From contig JAFZSI010000009.1 in the NCBI GenBank assembly GCA_017619445.1, positions 1 to 64,000 of the forward strand: a stretch of 64,000 nt of DNA, read 5' to 3'. Positions 15,751 to 25,847 of the stretch are shown here, piece by piece. The position numbers and the translations under genes were made by a program. The stretch is from Prevotella sp. (GTDB lineage: Bacteria; Bacteroidota; Bacteroidia; Bacteroidales; Bacteroidaceae). How positions within the stretch are numbered: position 1 is the first letter of the stretch; every line of letters begins with the position of its first letter. The notes under the pieces were generated by a model. That model saw nothing but the letters and a program-made list of their open reading frames with translations. It did no database searches and was not told the DNA's origin.

Positions 15751-18700
15751 ATGAAGCAAATCCTTACAATTCAAAACGCACAGCGCAAGGCCATCGCAAT
15801 GGTGCTGCTGCTCTTTGTGGCCACAGCATTGTGGGCCGTGCCTGCAAAACCAGGACTGAAACGTCAACTTACACTTACCAACGGAACGACTGTTACCGCC
15901 CAGCTCGTGGGTGACGAGTTTGGCCACTATTGGCTCGGCGATGACGGCAAAGCCTATCAGGCTGTCAAAGGCAGCAATGTTTATCAACTTGTTGATGCAG
16001 AAGCCGTTAAGCAGAAGTCACAAGTACGCCGCTCGGCTGTTAATAAGCAGCGAATGCGCCGCCTTGCTCCCAGCAAGGTGGGTCAGGTGGGCAACTATAC
16101 AGGCTCAAAAAAAGGACTCATCATTCTGGTGAGTTTCAGCGACGTTGCTTTCACTACTTCTAACGCTAACCAGTTTCCGAGCATTGTTAACAACACGAAC
16201 TATGTGCAGGGCAACTTCAAGGGGTCTATGCACGACTATTTCTATGCTCAGAGCGAGGAACAGTTTGATTTGACATTCGATGTGGTCGGGCCTGTTACTG
16301 TGAGCAACTCACAGTCTTATTATGGCCAAAACGACTCAGGAGGCAATGACATGTATCCTGCGACGATGGTGTCAGAAGCCTTGGATTTGGTCGATAGTCA
16401 GGTAAACTTTGCTGATTATGACTGGGATGGTGACAATGAGGTGGACCAGGTGTATGTTGTTTATGCCGGCAAGGGTGCGGCCGACGGCGGCGCAGCTGAC
16501 ACCATCTGGCCGCATGAATGGAGTCTCTCATCTGCACACTATTATGGAGACGGTCCGGGCGCGAAATGGCTCGATGGCGTGAAGATTGACACATACGCCT
16601 GTGGCGGTGAGAAGAACGGTTCAACGGGTGCATTGAACGGCATCGGCACCATGTGCCACGAATTCAGCCACTGTCTGGGTTATCCCGATTTCTACGATAC
16701 TGACTATAGTGGAGGTCAGGGCATGGGCAATTGGGACCTGATGGACAGCGGCTCATACAATGGTGACGGCTACCAGCCTGCCGGTTATACGGGCTGGGAG
16801 CGCTGGGTGGCCGGCTGGAAAACTCCCACTGAGCTGCTTTATACGCGGAATGTCACGAACATGCAGGCACTACAGAACGGTGGTGAGACTTTCATTATCT
16901 ATAATCAGGGCAACACCAACGAGTATTACATGTTGGAAAACCGTCAGAAGGTTGGCTGGGATGCCAGTTTGCCTGGTGCGGGCCTGCTCATTGTGCATGT
17001 TGATTATAGCGCATCAGCGTGGAACGCAAACACACCCAACGACGACCCAGACCACCAGCGCATGACGTGGATTCCTGCAGACAACGTGTATGATTATTAC
17101 TATAGTTGGGGGCAAAAATACTACACAGAAGAAGGTATGGCCACTGACCCCTTCCCATACGGCAGTGTGAATGCTTTCAACAAGAGCACAACCCCTGCCG
17201 CCAAGTTCTATAACAAGAATTCGGACAATACCTATTATCTGGACTCGTCTGTGGAGAACATCACGAAGAATTCCAACGGCACCATCTCGTTCAACTTCAA
17301 GGGCATCAGCACTGTTGCCTCGCCCGTGTTCTCGCCTGCTCCTGGCCGCTTTGCAGATGCACAGACCGTGAGCATCAGCTGTGAGACCGAGGGTTCGACC
17401 ATTTACTACACATCTGACGGCAGCACACCGTCGGCCACCCATGGAACTGTTTATAGCAGCCCCATCACCGTGAGCCAAACCACCACCCTGAAGGCTGTTG
17501 CCATAAAGGATGGTGAAGAGAGCGATGTGGTGACGGCTAAGTATACTATCGGTGTTGTCAGCAACTCCGAAACAACCACATTCCGGCGCGTAGAGTCTAT
17601 AGATGATTTGGAGAGCGACATGCGCTATATCATTGCCTGCGAAAGCAAGAGCAAGGCTGCGGGAGCATTGCAAACCGTAACTAATCCTTATCTGAGCAGT
17701 CAGGATGTGAATGTTGAAGAAGACGGGGATCTCATAACCATTAGTGATAACGTGGCTGTGTTTGTTCTTGAGGAAACCAACAACGGATGGGCATTCAAGA
17801 ACGAGAGCACTGGTCAGTATCTTTATGCCACTGCTGCCAAGAAAATGGCATACAGCAATTCGGCACAAGACTGGACACTTGAAAACAATGGTACTGTAGG
17901 TGTTGGCATGACCTTTGGTGATTATGGTACCATGCTCTACAATTCAGGTCAACCGCGCTTCACCACCTACACAAGTAATCCAACCACTTCGATGATAGTG
18001 TCTCACTTGTATATGGAATTTACAGAACCGCAGGAGAAACAGGACATTGCCATGAGCTTCGACCCCGCGGAAATTGAGATGACATGGGGTGGAACCTTTA
18101 CTCAGCCCACACTCACCATTGAGCCTGCGGGTTTGAATGTGCCAGTAAACTACACCAGTAGCGACACAGATGTGGCTACAGTTAATCCGGAAACAGGCGA
18201 GGTGACAATTGTAGGTATTGGCTCAACCACCATCACCGCTTCATTTGTCGGCAACCTTTACTATAACCCGTCATCAACTTCTTACACACTCGTAGTGAAT
18301 GAAGCTCCAATTGATCCCAATGCCGACCGCTATGAACTGGTGACTGACGCAAATACACTTGTGCCAGGCGACAAGTTGCTGTTTGCCTATATTAATGTTG
18401 GTAATAACGTCAAGAGAGTGATGAGTACCAACCAGGCCACGAGTAACCGTTCTGCGACCAATGATGTTATACTGAATTCCGACAACACGCTGACTCCGGG
18501 CAGTGCTGCCCAGGTGATTACCTTGGAGAAAGACGGCGACTACTATCTGTTTAATGTGGGCAACGGTTATCTATATATTGGTAATTCTGGCAACACATTG
18601 AGAACAAAGGCCACATATGATGATAATTCAAAGGCAACCATTTCTATTAGTGACGGTGATGCCACCATCCAGTTCCAAGGAACGAATCAGGCCAACCTTC

Positions 18701-19440
18701 TTCGTTATAACCCAAGCGCAATTATTTTCGCATGTTATAAGAGCACAACTACAAATATGGCAGTTCCGCAGATTTACCGTCTGAAGAAGACTGCCGAAAC
18801 GGTCACTATTGGCAAAACGGGCTATGCTACGTTGTACTATAGTCAAAAGAACCTTGTGGTGCCCGAGGGTGTTAAGGCCGTTACATACGCTATGGCTGAC
18901 GGTAAGTTGGAGGAAAGCAAGGCTTATGAGGCTGGCGATGTGATTCCCCAGGGTACTGCCGTAGTGCTTGTTGACCAGGTTGCCTTAGAAGAAGGCGTAA
19001 CAAGTCATGAGTATTCGTTCTACAAGACACCTGACAATGGTGAAGAGGACGATGCTAACCTGCTGATGGGCTTCGATGAGGACACTGAGACTGTAGGTCC
19101 TGACGGCAGCACCGAAGGTTATAAGTTCTATATGCTGTCACTCGACAAGAACAGTACCCCTGGCTCGGTGGGCTTCTACTTTGCCAAGAACCATCCCAAT
19201 GGCGAGCCGTTCGTGAGCAAGGCACACAAGGCTTACCTGCCGTTGCCGCTACAAGCCGCTGGTAGCAAGAGCTTCTTCTTGTTCAGTGAGATGGGAACCA
19301 CAGGCATTTACAATTTACAGAATTACAATTTACAATTTAATGGCTCTGCCATCTACGACCTGCAGGGAAGAAGAATTGAAAGTTCAAAGTTACCAAAGGG
19401 TATCTATATTGTGAACGGCAAGAAGGTTGTGGTGAAGTAA
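15751..19440 (+). CDS. Secreted M6 family metalloprotease with type IX-like C-terminal module
   Basis: Starting at ATG 15751 gives 1229 residues with a signal peptide (to VATALWA). A TTG 60 bases upstream is less likely. The M6 (immune inhibitor A-like) domain follows a short propeptide and carries the zinc site HEFSHCLGYPDF. The motif is HExxHxxGxxD, with Glu catalytic, at about residue 303. A chitobiase-like repeat with TIYYTSDGSTPS, a Big_2-like domain, a beta-rich region and the C-terminal GYATLYYSQKNL...VNGKKVVVK module follow. It probably digests extracellular protein at the cell surface. Near the C-terminus four ATTTACA heptamers (19307-19340) encode an extra YNLQNYNLQF stretch without breaking the frame. 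Confidence 0.88.
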   Translation: MKQILTIQNAQRKAIAMVLLLFVATALWAVPAKPGLKRQLTLTNGTTVTAQLVGDEFGHYWLGDDGKAYQAVKGSNVYQLVDAEAVKQKSQVRRSAVNKQRMRRLAPSKVGQVGNYTGSKKGLIILVSFSDVAFTTSNANQFPSIVNNTNYVQGNFKGSMHDYFYAQSEEQFDLTFDVVGPVTVSNSQSYYGQNDSGGNDMYPATMVSEALDLVDSQVNFADYDWDGDNEVDQVYVVYAGKGAADGGAADTIWPHEWSLSSAHYYGDGPGAKWLDGVKIDTYACGGEKNGSTGALNGIGTMCHEFSHCLGYPDFYDTDYSGGQGMGNWDLMDSGSYNGDGYQPAGYTGWERWVAGWKTPTELLYTRNVTNMQALQNGGETFIIYNQGNTNEYYMLENRQKVGWDASLPGAGLLIVHVDYSASAWNANTPNDDPDHQRMTWIPADNVYDYYYSWGQKYYTEEGMATDPFPYGSVNAFNKSTTPAAKFYNKNSDNTYYLDSSVENITKNSNGTISFNFKGISTVASPVFSPAPGRFADAQTVSISCETEGSTIYYTSDGSTPSATHGTVYSSPITVSQTTTLKAVAIKDGEESDVVTAKYTIGVVSNSETTTFRRVESIDDLESDMRYIIACESKSKAAGALQTVTNPYLSSQDVNVEEDGDLITISDNVAVFVLEETNNGWAFKNESTGQYLYATAAKKMAYSNSAQDWTLENNGTVGVGMTFGDYGTMLYNSGQPRFTTYTSNPTTSMIVSHLYMEFTEPQEKQDIAMSFDPAEIEMTWGGTFTQPTLTIEPAGLNVPVNYTSSDTDVATVNPETGEVTIVGIGSTTITASFVGNLYYNPSSTSYTLVVNEAPIDPNADRYELVTDANTLVPGDKLLFAYINVGNNVKRVMSTNQATSNRSATNDVILNSDNTLTPGSAAQVITLEKDGDYYLFNVGNGYLYIGNSGNTLRTKATYDDNSKATISISDGDATIQFQGTNQANLLRYNPSAIIFACYKSTTTNMAVPQIYRLKKTAETVTIGKTGYATLYYSQKNLVVPEGVKAVTYAMADGKLEESKAYEAGDVIPQGTAVVLVDQVALEEGVTSHEYSFYKTPDNGEEDDANLLMGFDEDTETVGPDGSTEGYKFYMLSLDKNSTPGSVGFYFAKNHPNGEPFVSKAHKAYLPLPLQAAGSKSFFLFSEMGTTGIYNLQNYNLQFNGSAIYDLQGRRIESSKLPKGIYIVNGKKVVVK
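19307..19340. repeat. ATTTACA heptamer tract inside the M6 protease gene
   Basis: Four to five near-perfect 7-base units (ATTTACA with one AATTACA and a single extra G) lie in frame just before the conserved C-terminal YDLQGRRI motif. The matching position in the two neighbouring secreted proteins lacks them. Confidence 0.6.
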
Positions 19441-19461
19441 TCCTAACCAAGAAAAACAACG

Positions 19462-22400
19462 ATGAAAAGGAGATTTTTTGCAGCAATGCTGCTGTGCCTG
19501 ACTGTTATTGGGGCTTATGCTCAAGCTCCCAATGGCAGCGGTACGTATTATCAGGCAGCAGACGGAAAGAAAGGCGAAGCCTTGAAGACCGCAATGTACA
19601 ATATCATTAAGTTGTCAACACCTGCTCCCGTTTCGTATTCTGGTCTGTGGACGGCCTACGAAAAGACCGACAAACGGAGTGACGGCTATCTGCGCGATTG
19701 GTATTCCAACAGCACAAACTATGTGATAGGTGGAAGCAAACAAGGTGCATCATATAATAAAGAGGGTGACAGCTACAACCGCGAACACTTGGTGCCACAG
19801 AGCTGGTTTGGATCAGGTCTTCCCAAGAGCGACGTCATTCAGGTAGTGCCTGTTGACGGCTATGTGAACAACATGCGCAGCAACAACGTCTTGGCTGAGG
19901 TGGAAACGGCTACCTACTCCTCGAACAACGGCTACTGCAAGTTGGGCACATGCAAAACCCCAGGTGGTTCAGGCACAGTGTTTGAGCCTAACGACGAGGT
20001 GAAAGGCGACATTGCGCGCATCTACTTCTATATGGCAACCAGCTACCAGAACAGCATAACAGGATGGGGTGGTGGAATATTTACTGGCACCTATTATCAG
20101 CCTTTCGCCCAATGGTATTTGGATATGCTGATGCGCTGGTCTAAGGCAGACCCTGTCGATGATGTGGAGATAGCCCGCAACAACGCGGTCTATTCTGATA
20201 CGAATCAGAAGAACCGCAACCCGTTTGTGGATTACCCGGGACTAGAGGACTACATCTGGGGTGACAAGGTGAACGAGACGTTCAGCTATGACAACTATAA
20301 CAGCACGTCAACCTTCGTTGCCGCACCCACCTTCACGCCAGCCACTGGCTCGACATTCACAGAATCGCTCAGCGTGACTATGAGTTGCAGCACCAATGGC
20401 GCCACCATCTATTACACCACAGATGGCAGTACCCCATCGGACAACAGTACACAGTACGTAGGCGCCATCACGCTGACAGAAACCACCACCATCAAGGCTG
20501 TCGCTTACGACGGTGAGGGCAACAGCAGCAGCGTGGCAACCGCCACCTATACCCTGTCATCGGGCGAGACACCTGTGGGCGATGTGTTTGAAAAGGTTAC
20601 GAATGCTTCGCAATTGGTGGCCGGACAAAACTATATCCTTGTATATGAAGGCGATCTTTGTGCATTAGGTGAAATTTCCACCACGGCCACAAAATTCGGT
20701 ATTGCTAAGGTTATTTATGGAAATACTGACGGAACGGTATCGCTTGGGAACAGTTCTGTGATGGTGTTGACACTGGGCAGAACTACAAGTGGCTGGTCAT
20801 TCCAACTTGACGACGGCACTTACTTGTCATGGAGTTCGGGCAACTCTCTGCAAACTTCCACGAGTGAATACAGTTGGATCATAGACTTGGGCGTTAATGG
20901 TGCCATCTTGAAAGCCGGCAGCGATGAAACCCGCGTTTTGCAGTTCAATGCGAATAACCCGCGTTTTGCCTGCTATACCAGTGCACAACAGCCTGTTTAT
21001 TTGTATGTGCAAAGTACGCCCTCAGATAAGCAGAATGTCTCCATGACATTCAGCGAACCAAGTGTTGAGGCAACATTGGGTGAGACATTCACGCCTCCCA
21101 CGCTAACTACCGATCCTGAAGACTTGACCGTTGAATACTCTAGTTCTAATATGGAGGTGGCCACGGTCGATGCTCAGACAGGCGCAGTGACGTTACAAGG
21201 CCCTGGTATCGTGACTATCACTGCCAGCTTTGCAGGTAACGATGATTACAACCCATTTAGTGCCAGCTACATACTCGAAGTGAGCGAGAAAGAAGTAGTG
21301 GAGGCCGATGCCACATTCATCTTCAATACCGATGAAGGCCTTGAGGCACTCGGCATTGGAAAGCCAGAGGAGGCTGGATGGTACACGGAAGTGTATGGCG
21401 ATTATACCAGTGGCGATGTTACCATGAATATTACAGGTGGCAGTAATTACACGACAAGAGTGTATGATGATCCGGTTGTAGGAACCACCTATCTGCAAGT
21501 ATATGGTGGCGGTAAGCTGACATTCTCTTCGGAGACTCCGATAGTGAAGATTGTCTTCACATCAGACAACGGTACGATATTCCGATTTGACAATGTTGAT
21601 GGCAACGAGTGGACGGGCGAAAGCACTTCGGTCACCTTCACCAACACGTCGGATAAGACTATACATGTCGGCACCGTAACCGTATTCCTGAAAGACGAGA
21701 GTGCTACGGCGCTGATGTACGAGAGCTTCAGCGGATATACAGGAAGTAGTGATAGCAGCACAGTACTTACAACAAGCAGCGACGTTCTGGATTACGACAA
21801 CTGGAGCAGCATTAGCAAAGTTTATGCAGGAAAAGATGGCTATAGCGATGGCGGCTGTGGTAAATTCGGTTCAAGCTCGGTTGCCGGCTCAATGACTACT
21901 GGCAACATCGGGCTCACCGGCAATGGCCGTCTGACCTTCAAGCTGAAGAAATACGGAAATGATAATGGCAGCTTGACGCTCACAATCACTGGAGCCAATA
22001 CAGAAGATGAAAAAACCTTCTCTGGCTTGAATACAGAATGGACAAGCTACACGGTGCACCTGACAGAAGCTACGGGCGACGTCACCCTGACATTCACATC
22101 CGAAAAGCGTCTCTACATTGACGACATCATGCTCGTGGATACCAACGTGCCTCTTGAGCCCGAAATCATGACTGTTAATGTGAGCAGCGTGGGCTACGCC
22201 ACCATGTACTACAGCGACAAGAACCTTGTTGTTCCTGAAGGAATGGAGGCTTATACCTACAAGATGGGCACCGACAAGCTGACCATAAGTACGGTTTATG
22301 AGGCTGGTGATGTGATTCCGCAGGGCACTGGCGTTGTACTCAAGGCTACTGAAGGCAGTTACTCATTCGAGGTTACAGAGGACGGCGGATTTGAAGACGA

Positions 22401-22800
22401 AGATAATCTGCTCTGTGGTACCGACGAGCGCACTACTATCAGCGAGCCGGGTTATAAGTACTACATGCTGTCGCTCAACAAGGATAGCGACCCAGAGTCT
22501 GTTGGCTTCTACTGGGGCAAGAACTCTAACAACGGCACGCAGATTACCAATGGTGCGCACAAGGCTTATCTGGCTGTTCCCACCGATGCTTCAACAGGTG
22601 CAAGCGGCGTGAAGAGCGGCTACCCGTTCAGCGAGATTGAGGCTGCCGAGGAGACAATATCCGATGGCATTAAGCAGTACGATACACAACGTTCGCAGGA
22701 CGTCAACGCGGTTTATAACCTGCAGGGACAACGTGTGAACAGTACAACGCTGCACAAGGGCATCTATGTTGTCAATGGCCGCAAGGTGCTGGTAAAGTAA
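19462..22800 (+). CDS. Secreted endonuclease I family nuclease with type IX-like C-terminal module
   Basis: The 1112-residue protein has a signal peptide (MKRRFFAAMLLCLTVIGAYA). Residues about 20-275 form an endonuclease I (EndA/Vvn-like, His-Me finger) domain. The segment DSYNREHLVPQSWFG supplies the catalytic His, and VNNMRSNN supplies the magnesium-binding Asn region. A chitobiase-like repeat with TIYYTTDGSTPS, a lectin-like region, a Big_2-like domain, a beta-sandwich region and the shared C-terminal module ending YNLQGQRV...VNGRKVLVK follow. It would degrade DNA or RNA outside the cell. It begins 21 bases after the M6 gene, so the two are probably co-transcribed. Confidence 0.88.
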   Translation: MKRRFFAAMLLCLTVIGAYAQAPNGSGTYYQAADGKKGEALKTAMYNIIKLSTPAPVSYSGLWTAYEKTDKRSDGYLRDWYSNSTNYVIGGSKQGASYNKEGDSYNREHLVPQSWFGSGLPKSDVIQVVPVDGYVNNMRSNNVLAEVETATYSSNNGYCKLGTCKTPGGSGTVFEPNDEVKGDIARIYFYMATSYQNSITGWGGGIFTGTYYQPFAQWYLDMLMRWSKADPVDDVEIARNNAVYSDTNQKNRNPFVDYPGLEDYIWGDKVNETFSYDNYNSTSTFVAAPTFTPATGSTFTESLSVTMSCSTNGATIYYTTDGSTPSDNSTQYVGAITLTETTTIKAVAYDGEGNSSSVATATYTLSSGETPVGDVFEKVTNASQLVAGQNYILVYEGDLCALGEISTTATKFGIAKVIYGNTDGTVSLGNSSVMVLTLGRTTSGWSFQLDDGTYLSWSSGNSLQTSTSEYSWIIDLGVNGAILKAGSDETRVLQFNANNPRFACYTSAQQPVYLYVQSTPSDKQNVSMTFSEPSVEATLGETFTPPTLTTDPEDLTVEYSSSNMEVATVDAQTGAVTLQGPGIVTITASFAGNDDYNPFSASYILEVSEKEVVEADATFIFNTDEGLEALGIGKPEEAGWYTEVYGDYTSGDVTMNITGGSNYTTRVYDDPVVGTTYLQVYGGGKLTFSSETPIVKIVFTSDNGTIFRFDNVDGNEWTGESTSVTFTNTSDKTIHVGTVTVFLKDESATALMYESFSGYTGSSDSSTVLTTSSDVLDYDNWSSISKVYAGKDGYSDGGCGKFGSSSVAGSMTTGNIGLTGNGRLTFKLKKYGNDNGSLTLTITGANTEDEKTFSGLNTEWTSYTVHLTEATGDVTLTFTSEKRLYIDDIMLVDTNVPLEPEIMTVNVSSVGYATMYYSDKNLVVPEGMEAYTYKMGTDKLTISTVYEAGDVIPQGTGVVLKATEGSYSFEVTEDGGFEDEDNLLCGTDERTTISEPGYKYYMLSLNKDSDPESVGFYWGKNSNNGTQITNGAHKAYLAVPTDASTGASGVKSGYPFSEIEAAEETISDGIKQYDTQRSQDVNAVYNLQGQRVNSTTLHKGIYVVNGRKVLVK

Positions 22801-22821
22801 CAGGCCGGTAGGCGACTCAAC

Positions 22822-22883
22822 GAGGAGAGCAGGGAAAAACCAAACAACGGAATTGAGATGAACGGTTTTTTCCTGTTTTCCTC
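22822..22883 (+). terminator. Stem-loop terminator after the endonuclease gene
   Basis: GAGGAGAGCAGGGAAAAACC (22822-22841) pairs with 22864-22883 over 20 positions with three G-T-type mismatches around a 22-base loop. Only a weak U run follows. It separates the secreted-protein cluster from the next gene. Confidence 0.5.
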
Positions 22884-22911
22884 TTATTAAGGAGTAGATA
22901 ATCTTTGAATT

Positions 22912-24195
22912 ATGGTACTGAATTATATTTGGATTGCGTTTTTTGTATTGGCGTTTATCATTGCGTTGGGCAAGCTCATTTTCATGGGTGACACCACTGT
23001 GTTTCCAGCCATGATGGATTCCACGTTCTCTTCATCGAAGACGGCTTTTGAGATTTCAATCGGACTTACGGGCGTGCTCTCGTTGTGGATGGGCGTGATG
23101 AAGATTGGTGAGCGCGGCGGTGTGGTGAATGTGCTGGCACGAATACTTTCGCCGTTGTTCAGCAAACTGTTTCCCGACATCCCCAAAGGTCATCCGGCTA
23201 CGGGCAGCATCTTTATGAACATTGCCGCCAACATGCTGGGGCTCGACAATGCTGCCACTCCATTGGGTTTGAAGGCCATGGAGCAGATGGAACAAATCAA
23301 ACAGGAGCAAATCAGCAAGAAAGAGGGACTCACAGAGGCTGAGCGTTCCCGGCTGAAAGAAACGGCTTCGAACCCCATGATAATGTTCCTGGTGCTGAAC
23401 ACCAGCGGCCTGACGCTGATACCAGTAACCATCATGACCTATCGCGTTCAGTTGGGCGCGGCACAACCTACAGACATTTTCATTCCCATCCTGATAGCTA
23501 CATTCTTCGCCACGTTGGCAGGCATCATCATCACAAGCCTCTGGCAGGGCATCAATCTGCTGAACCGCACCATGTTGTTCACCTTGGGGGGTGCTTGTGC
23601 GCTGGTGGGTGCCATGATATGGGGCTTCCGTCAAATGGATTCGGAACTGATGAACACGGTTAGCACCACTATTGCCAGTTCGTTGTTGATGACCATCATC
23701 ACGGGATTCATTGTGGCGGCCATGCGCAAAAAGGTGAATGTCTATGATGCTTTCATCGATGGAGCCAAAGACGGTTTCCAGACGGCGGTGCGCATCATTC
23801 CCTACTTAGTGGCCATTCTTGTTGCCATCGGTGTTTTCCGTGCGAGTGGAGCTATGGACATGCTCATCGGCTCGTTACGTTGGCTGGTGTCTGCTTGTGG
23901 AATAGATGCCGCTTGGGTAGATGCCATGCCTACTGCCCTAATGAAACCGCTATCGGGAAGTGGTGCCCGTGGTATGATGGTCGATGCGATGACAAATAGC
24001 GGAGCAGACTCGTTTGTGGGACGTTTATCGTGCATTTTCCAGGGCTCTACCGACACCACTTTCTATATTCTTGCCGTTTATTTTGGTAGTGTAGGCGTAC
24101 GTTTCACTCGCCATGCTGTTGCTTGCGGCTTGTTGGCAGATTTGGCGGGAGTGATTGCTGCTATCGCGGTGGCGTATATGTTCTTTGGGGGGTGA
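22912..24195 (+). CDS. SpmA/SpmB-fused nucleoside-recognition (Gate domain) membrane protein
   Basis: A 427-residue integral membrane protein equal to a fusion of spore-maturation proteins A and B. The first half carries GDTTVFPAMMDSTF and the NMLGLDNAATPLGLKAM motif. The second half has the SGSGARGMMVDAM and FQGSTDTTFYILAVYFGSVG motifs of the Gate domain. About nine hydrophobic segments are visible. Despite the name, Bacteroidales do not sporulate, and the fused protein is probably a transporter or channel of unknown substrate. A purine-rich repeat spacer follows. Confidence 0.85.
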   Translation: MVLNYIWIAFFVLAFIIALGKLIFMGDTTVFPAMMDSTFSSSKTAFEISIGLTGVLSLWMGVMKIGERGGVVNVLARILSPLFSKLFPDIPKGHPATGSIFMNIAANMLGLDNAATPLGLKAMEQMEQIKQEQISKKEGLTEAERSRLKETASNPMIMFLVLNTSGLTLIPVTIMTYRVQLGAAQPTDIFIPILIATFFATLAGIIITSLWQGINLLNRTMLFTLGGACALVGAMIWGFRQMDSELMNTVSTTIASSLLMTIITGFIVAAMRKKVNVYDAFIDGAKDGFQTAVRIIPYLVAILVAIGVFRASGAMDMLIGSLRWLVSACGIDAAWVDAMPTALMKPLSGSGARGMMVDAMTNSGADSFVGRLSCIFQGSTDTTFYILAVYFGSVGVRFTRHAVACGLLADLAGVIAAIAVAYMFFGG

Positions 24196-24196
24196 G

Positions 24197-24258
24197 GAAA
24201 GGAGTAGAGGAGTAGAGGAGTAAAGGAGTAAAGGAGTAAAAGAGTAAAAGGGGAGAAG
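24197..24258 (+). repeat. GGAGTAAAG microrepeat spacer 1
   Basis: About seven imperfect 9-base units (GGAGTAGAG, GGAGTAAAG) fill the spacer between the SpmA/B-like and flippase genes. The coding strand is purine-rich and repeats the Shine-Dalgarno-like AAGGAG. Confidence 0.75.
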
Positions 24259-24283
24259 GAATAAGTATATTTCAACGAAATAC

Positions 24284-25774
24284 ATGGCAAATTTAAAGAA
24301 TTTGGCAAAAGACACCGCCATTTATGGTCTTTCGAGCATCGTGGCGCGTTTCATCAACTACTGGCTGGTGCCCATACAGACGCAGAAGTTTAATGCGGCT
24401 GGTGGTCAGTATGGCATCATCACCAATGTGTATGCCTACGTGTCGCTGCTCATCATTCTGCTCACCTACGGCATGGAGACCACGTTCTTCCGCTTTATGA
24501 GCAAGGAGGGCGAGGATGCAAAGAAAGTGTATTCAACCACACTCCGCATGGTGCTGCTCACGTCGGCGGTGTTTACGTTTATCATCACGCTGTTCTTGCA
24601 ACCTATTGCCTCGTCCATGGGTTATGCTGACCATCCAGAGTATGTTTGGGTGATGTTCTTCACGGTGGCGGTTGATGCTTTTACGGCCATTCCTTTTGCC
24701 TATCTGCGTTACGCTCACAGACCCATCAAGTTTGCCACGCTTAAGATTCTGAACATCACGCTCAACATCATCCTCAACCTGCTCTATCTGATAGTGCTGC
24801 CAGCGTTGCGCATCAATCTGTTTGGCATTTACGACGAGCATTTCACGCTCAATGTGGTGTGGGTGTTCTACATCAACATGTTCTGTAGTCTCGCCACACT
24901 GCTCATGCTTTGGAAAGAGCTCAAGGGCTTCCGTTTCGGTTTCGATATGGGGACTTGCCGGCGTATGCTCAGCTACACATGGCCTTTGTTGGTCATGGGT
25001 TTGGCTGGTCAGTTGAATCAGGCCGCCTCTCAGATTTTGTTCCCATTCTTCTACAATGGCACGCCCGATGAGGCCAAGGCACAATTAGGCATCTATGGCG
25101 GTTGTATCAAGATTGCCATGATTATGGTGATGATAACGCAGGCATTCCGCTACGCTTATGAGCCGTTTGTGTTCGGAAAATCGCGTGATAAGGACAACAA
25201 GGAAACCTATGCCGTAGCCATGAAATATTATCTCATCTTCACCCTCCTGGCATTCCTCGTGGTTATCGGCTATATGGACGTGCTGCGCTATTTGGTGGGC
25301 ACCAGCTACTGGGAAGGTTTGCGTGTGGTGCCTATTGTGATGGCCGCAGAAATCATGTTCGGTGTGTTCTTCAACCTGTCGTTCTGGTACAAACTCACCA
25401 ACCGCACCATTTGGGGCGCATGGTTCTCGGGCATCGGAGCCGTGGTGCTTATTGTGGTTGATGTGCTGCTCATTCCCCGCTACAGCTATATGGCTTGTGC
25501 ATGGGCAGGCTTTGCCGCCTACGCCGTTTCGATGGTTGTATCCTATTTGGTGGGGCAGAAATACTATCCCATCAAGTATCCTATAGCCGACATGCTGGTC
25601 TATGTGGTGGTTGCCGCGGTGCTGTTTGGGGCCATGACTTGTGTTAACAACCAGTTGCCGTTGTGGGGTGCGCTAATAGCCAATACGCTCATCATTTTCT
25701 TTTTCTTGGCCTTCATTGTGAAGCGCGACCTTCCTTTGAGCGAACTGCCGGTAATCGGAAAGTATTTCAGATAG
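24284..25774 (+). CDS. Polysaccharide flippase, MOP superfamily (Wzx-like)
   Basis: The 496-residue protein has about 14 hydrophobic segments and the N-terminal KDTAIYGLSSIVARFINYWL typical of lipopolysaccharide O-antigen or capsule flippases of the MATE/MOP superfamily. It would move lipid-linked oligosaccharides across the inner membrane. No glycosyltransferases lie beside it, so it is not part of a visible surface-polysaccharide locus. The related MurJ family is possible but the motif pattern fits Wzx better. Confidence 0.85.
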   Translation: MANLKNLAKDTAIYGLSSIVARFINYWLVPIQTQKFNAAGGQYGIITNVYAYVSLLIILLTYGMETTFFRFMSKEGEDAKKVYSTTLRMVLLTSAVFTFIITLFLQPIASSMGYADHPEYVWVMFFTVAVDAFTAIPFAYLRYAHRPIKFATLKILNITLNIILNLLYLIVLPALRINLFGIYDEHFTLNVVWVFYINMFCSLATLLMLWKELKGFRFGFDMGTCRRMLSYTWPLLVMGLAGQLNQAASQILFPFFYNGTPDEAKAQLGIYGGCIKIAMIMVMITQAFRYAYEPFVFGKSRDKDNKETYAVAMKYYLIFTLLAFLVVIGYMDVLRYLVGTSYWEGLRVVPIVMAAEIMFGVFFNLSFWYKLTNRTIWGAWFSGIGAVVLIVVDVLLIPRYSYMACAWAGFAAYAVSMVVSYLVGQKYYPIKYPIADMLVYVVVAAVLFGAMTCVNNQLPLWGALIANTLIIFFFLAFIVKRDLPLSELPVIGKYFR

Positions 25775-25847
25775 GATTTAGCTTCTCCCAACAACGAGAA
25801 AAACAGATAAAAAACAATATAATACAGATAAAAAACTCAACTTGATT

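Noticed and set aside
22912-24195. Evidence of sporulation from an SpmA/SpmB-like gene
   Set aside because: Fused SpmA/B proteins are common in non-sporulating Bacteroidetes and no other sporulation gene is present.
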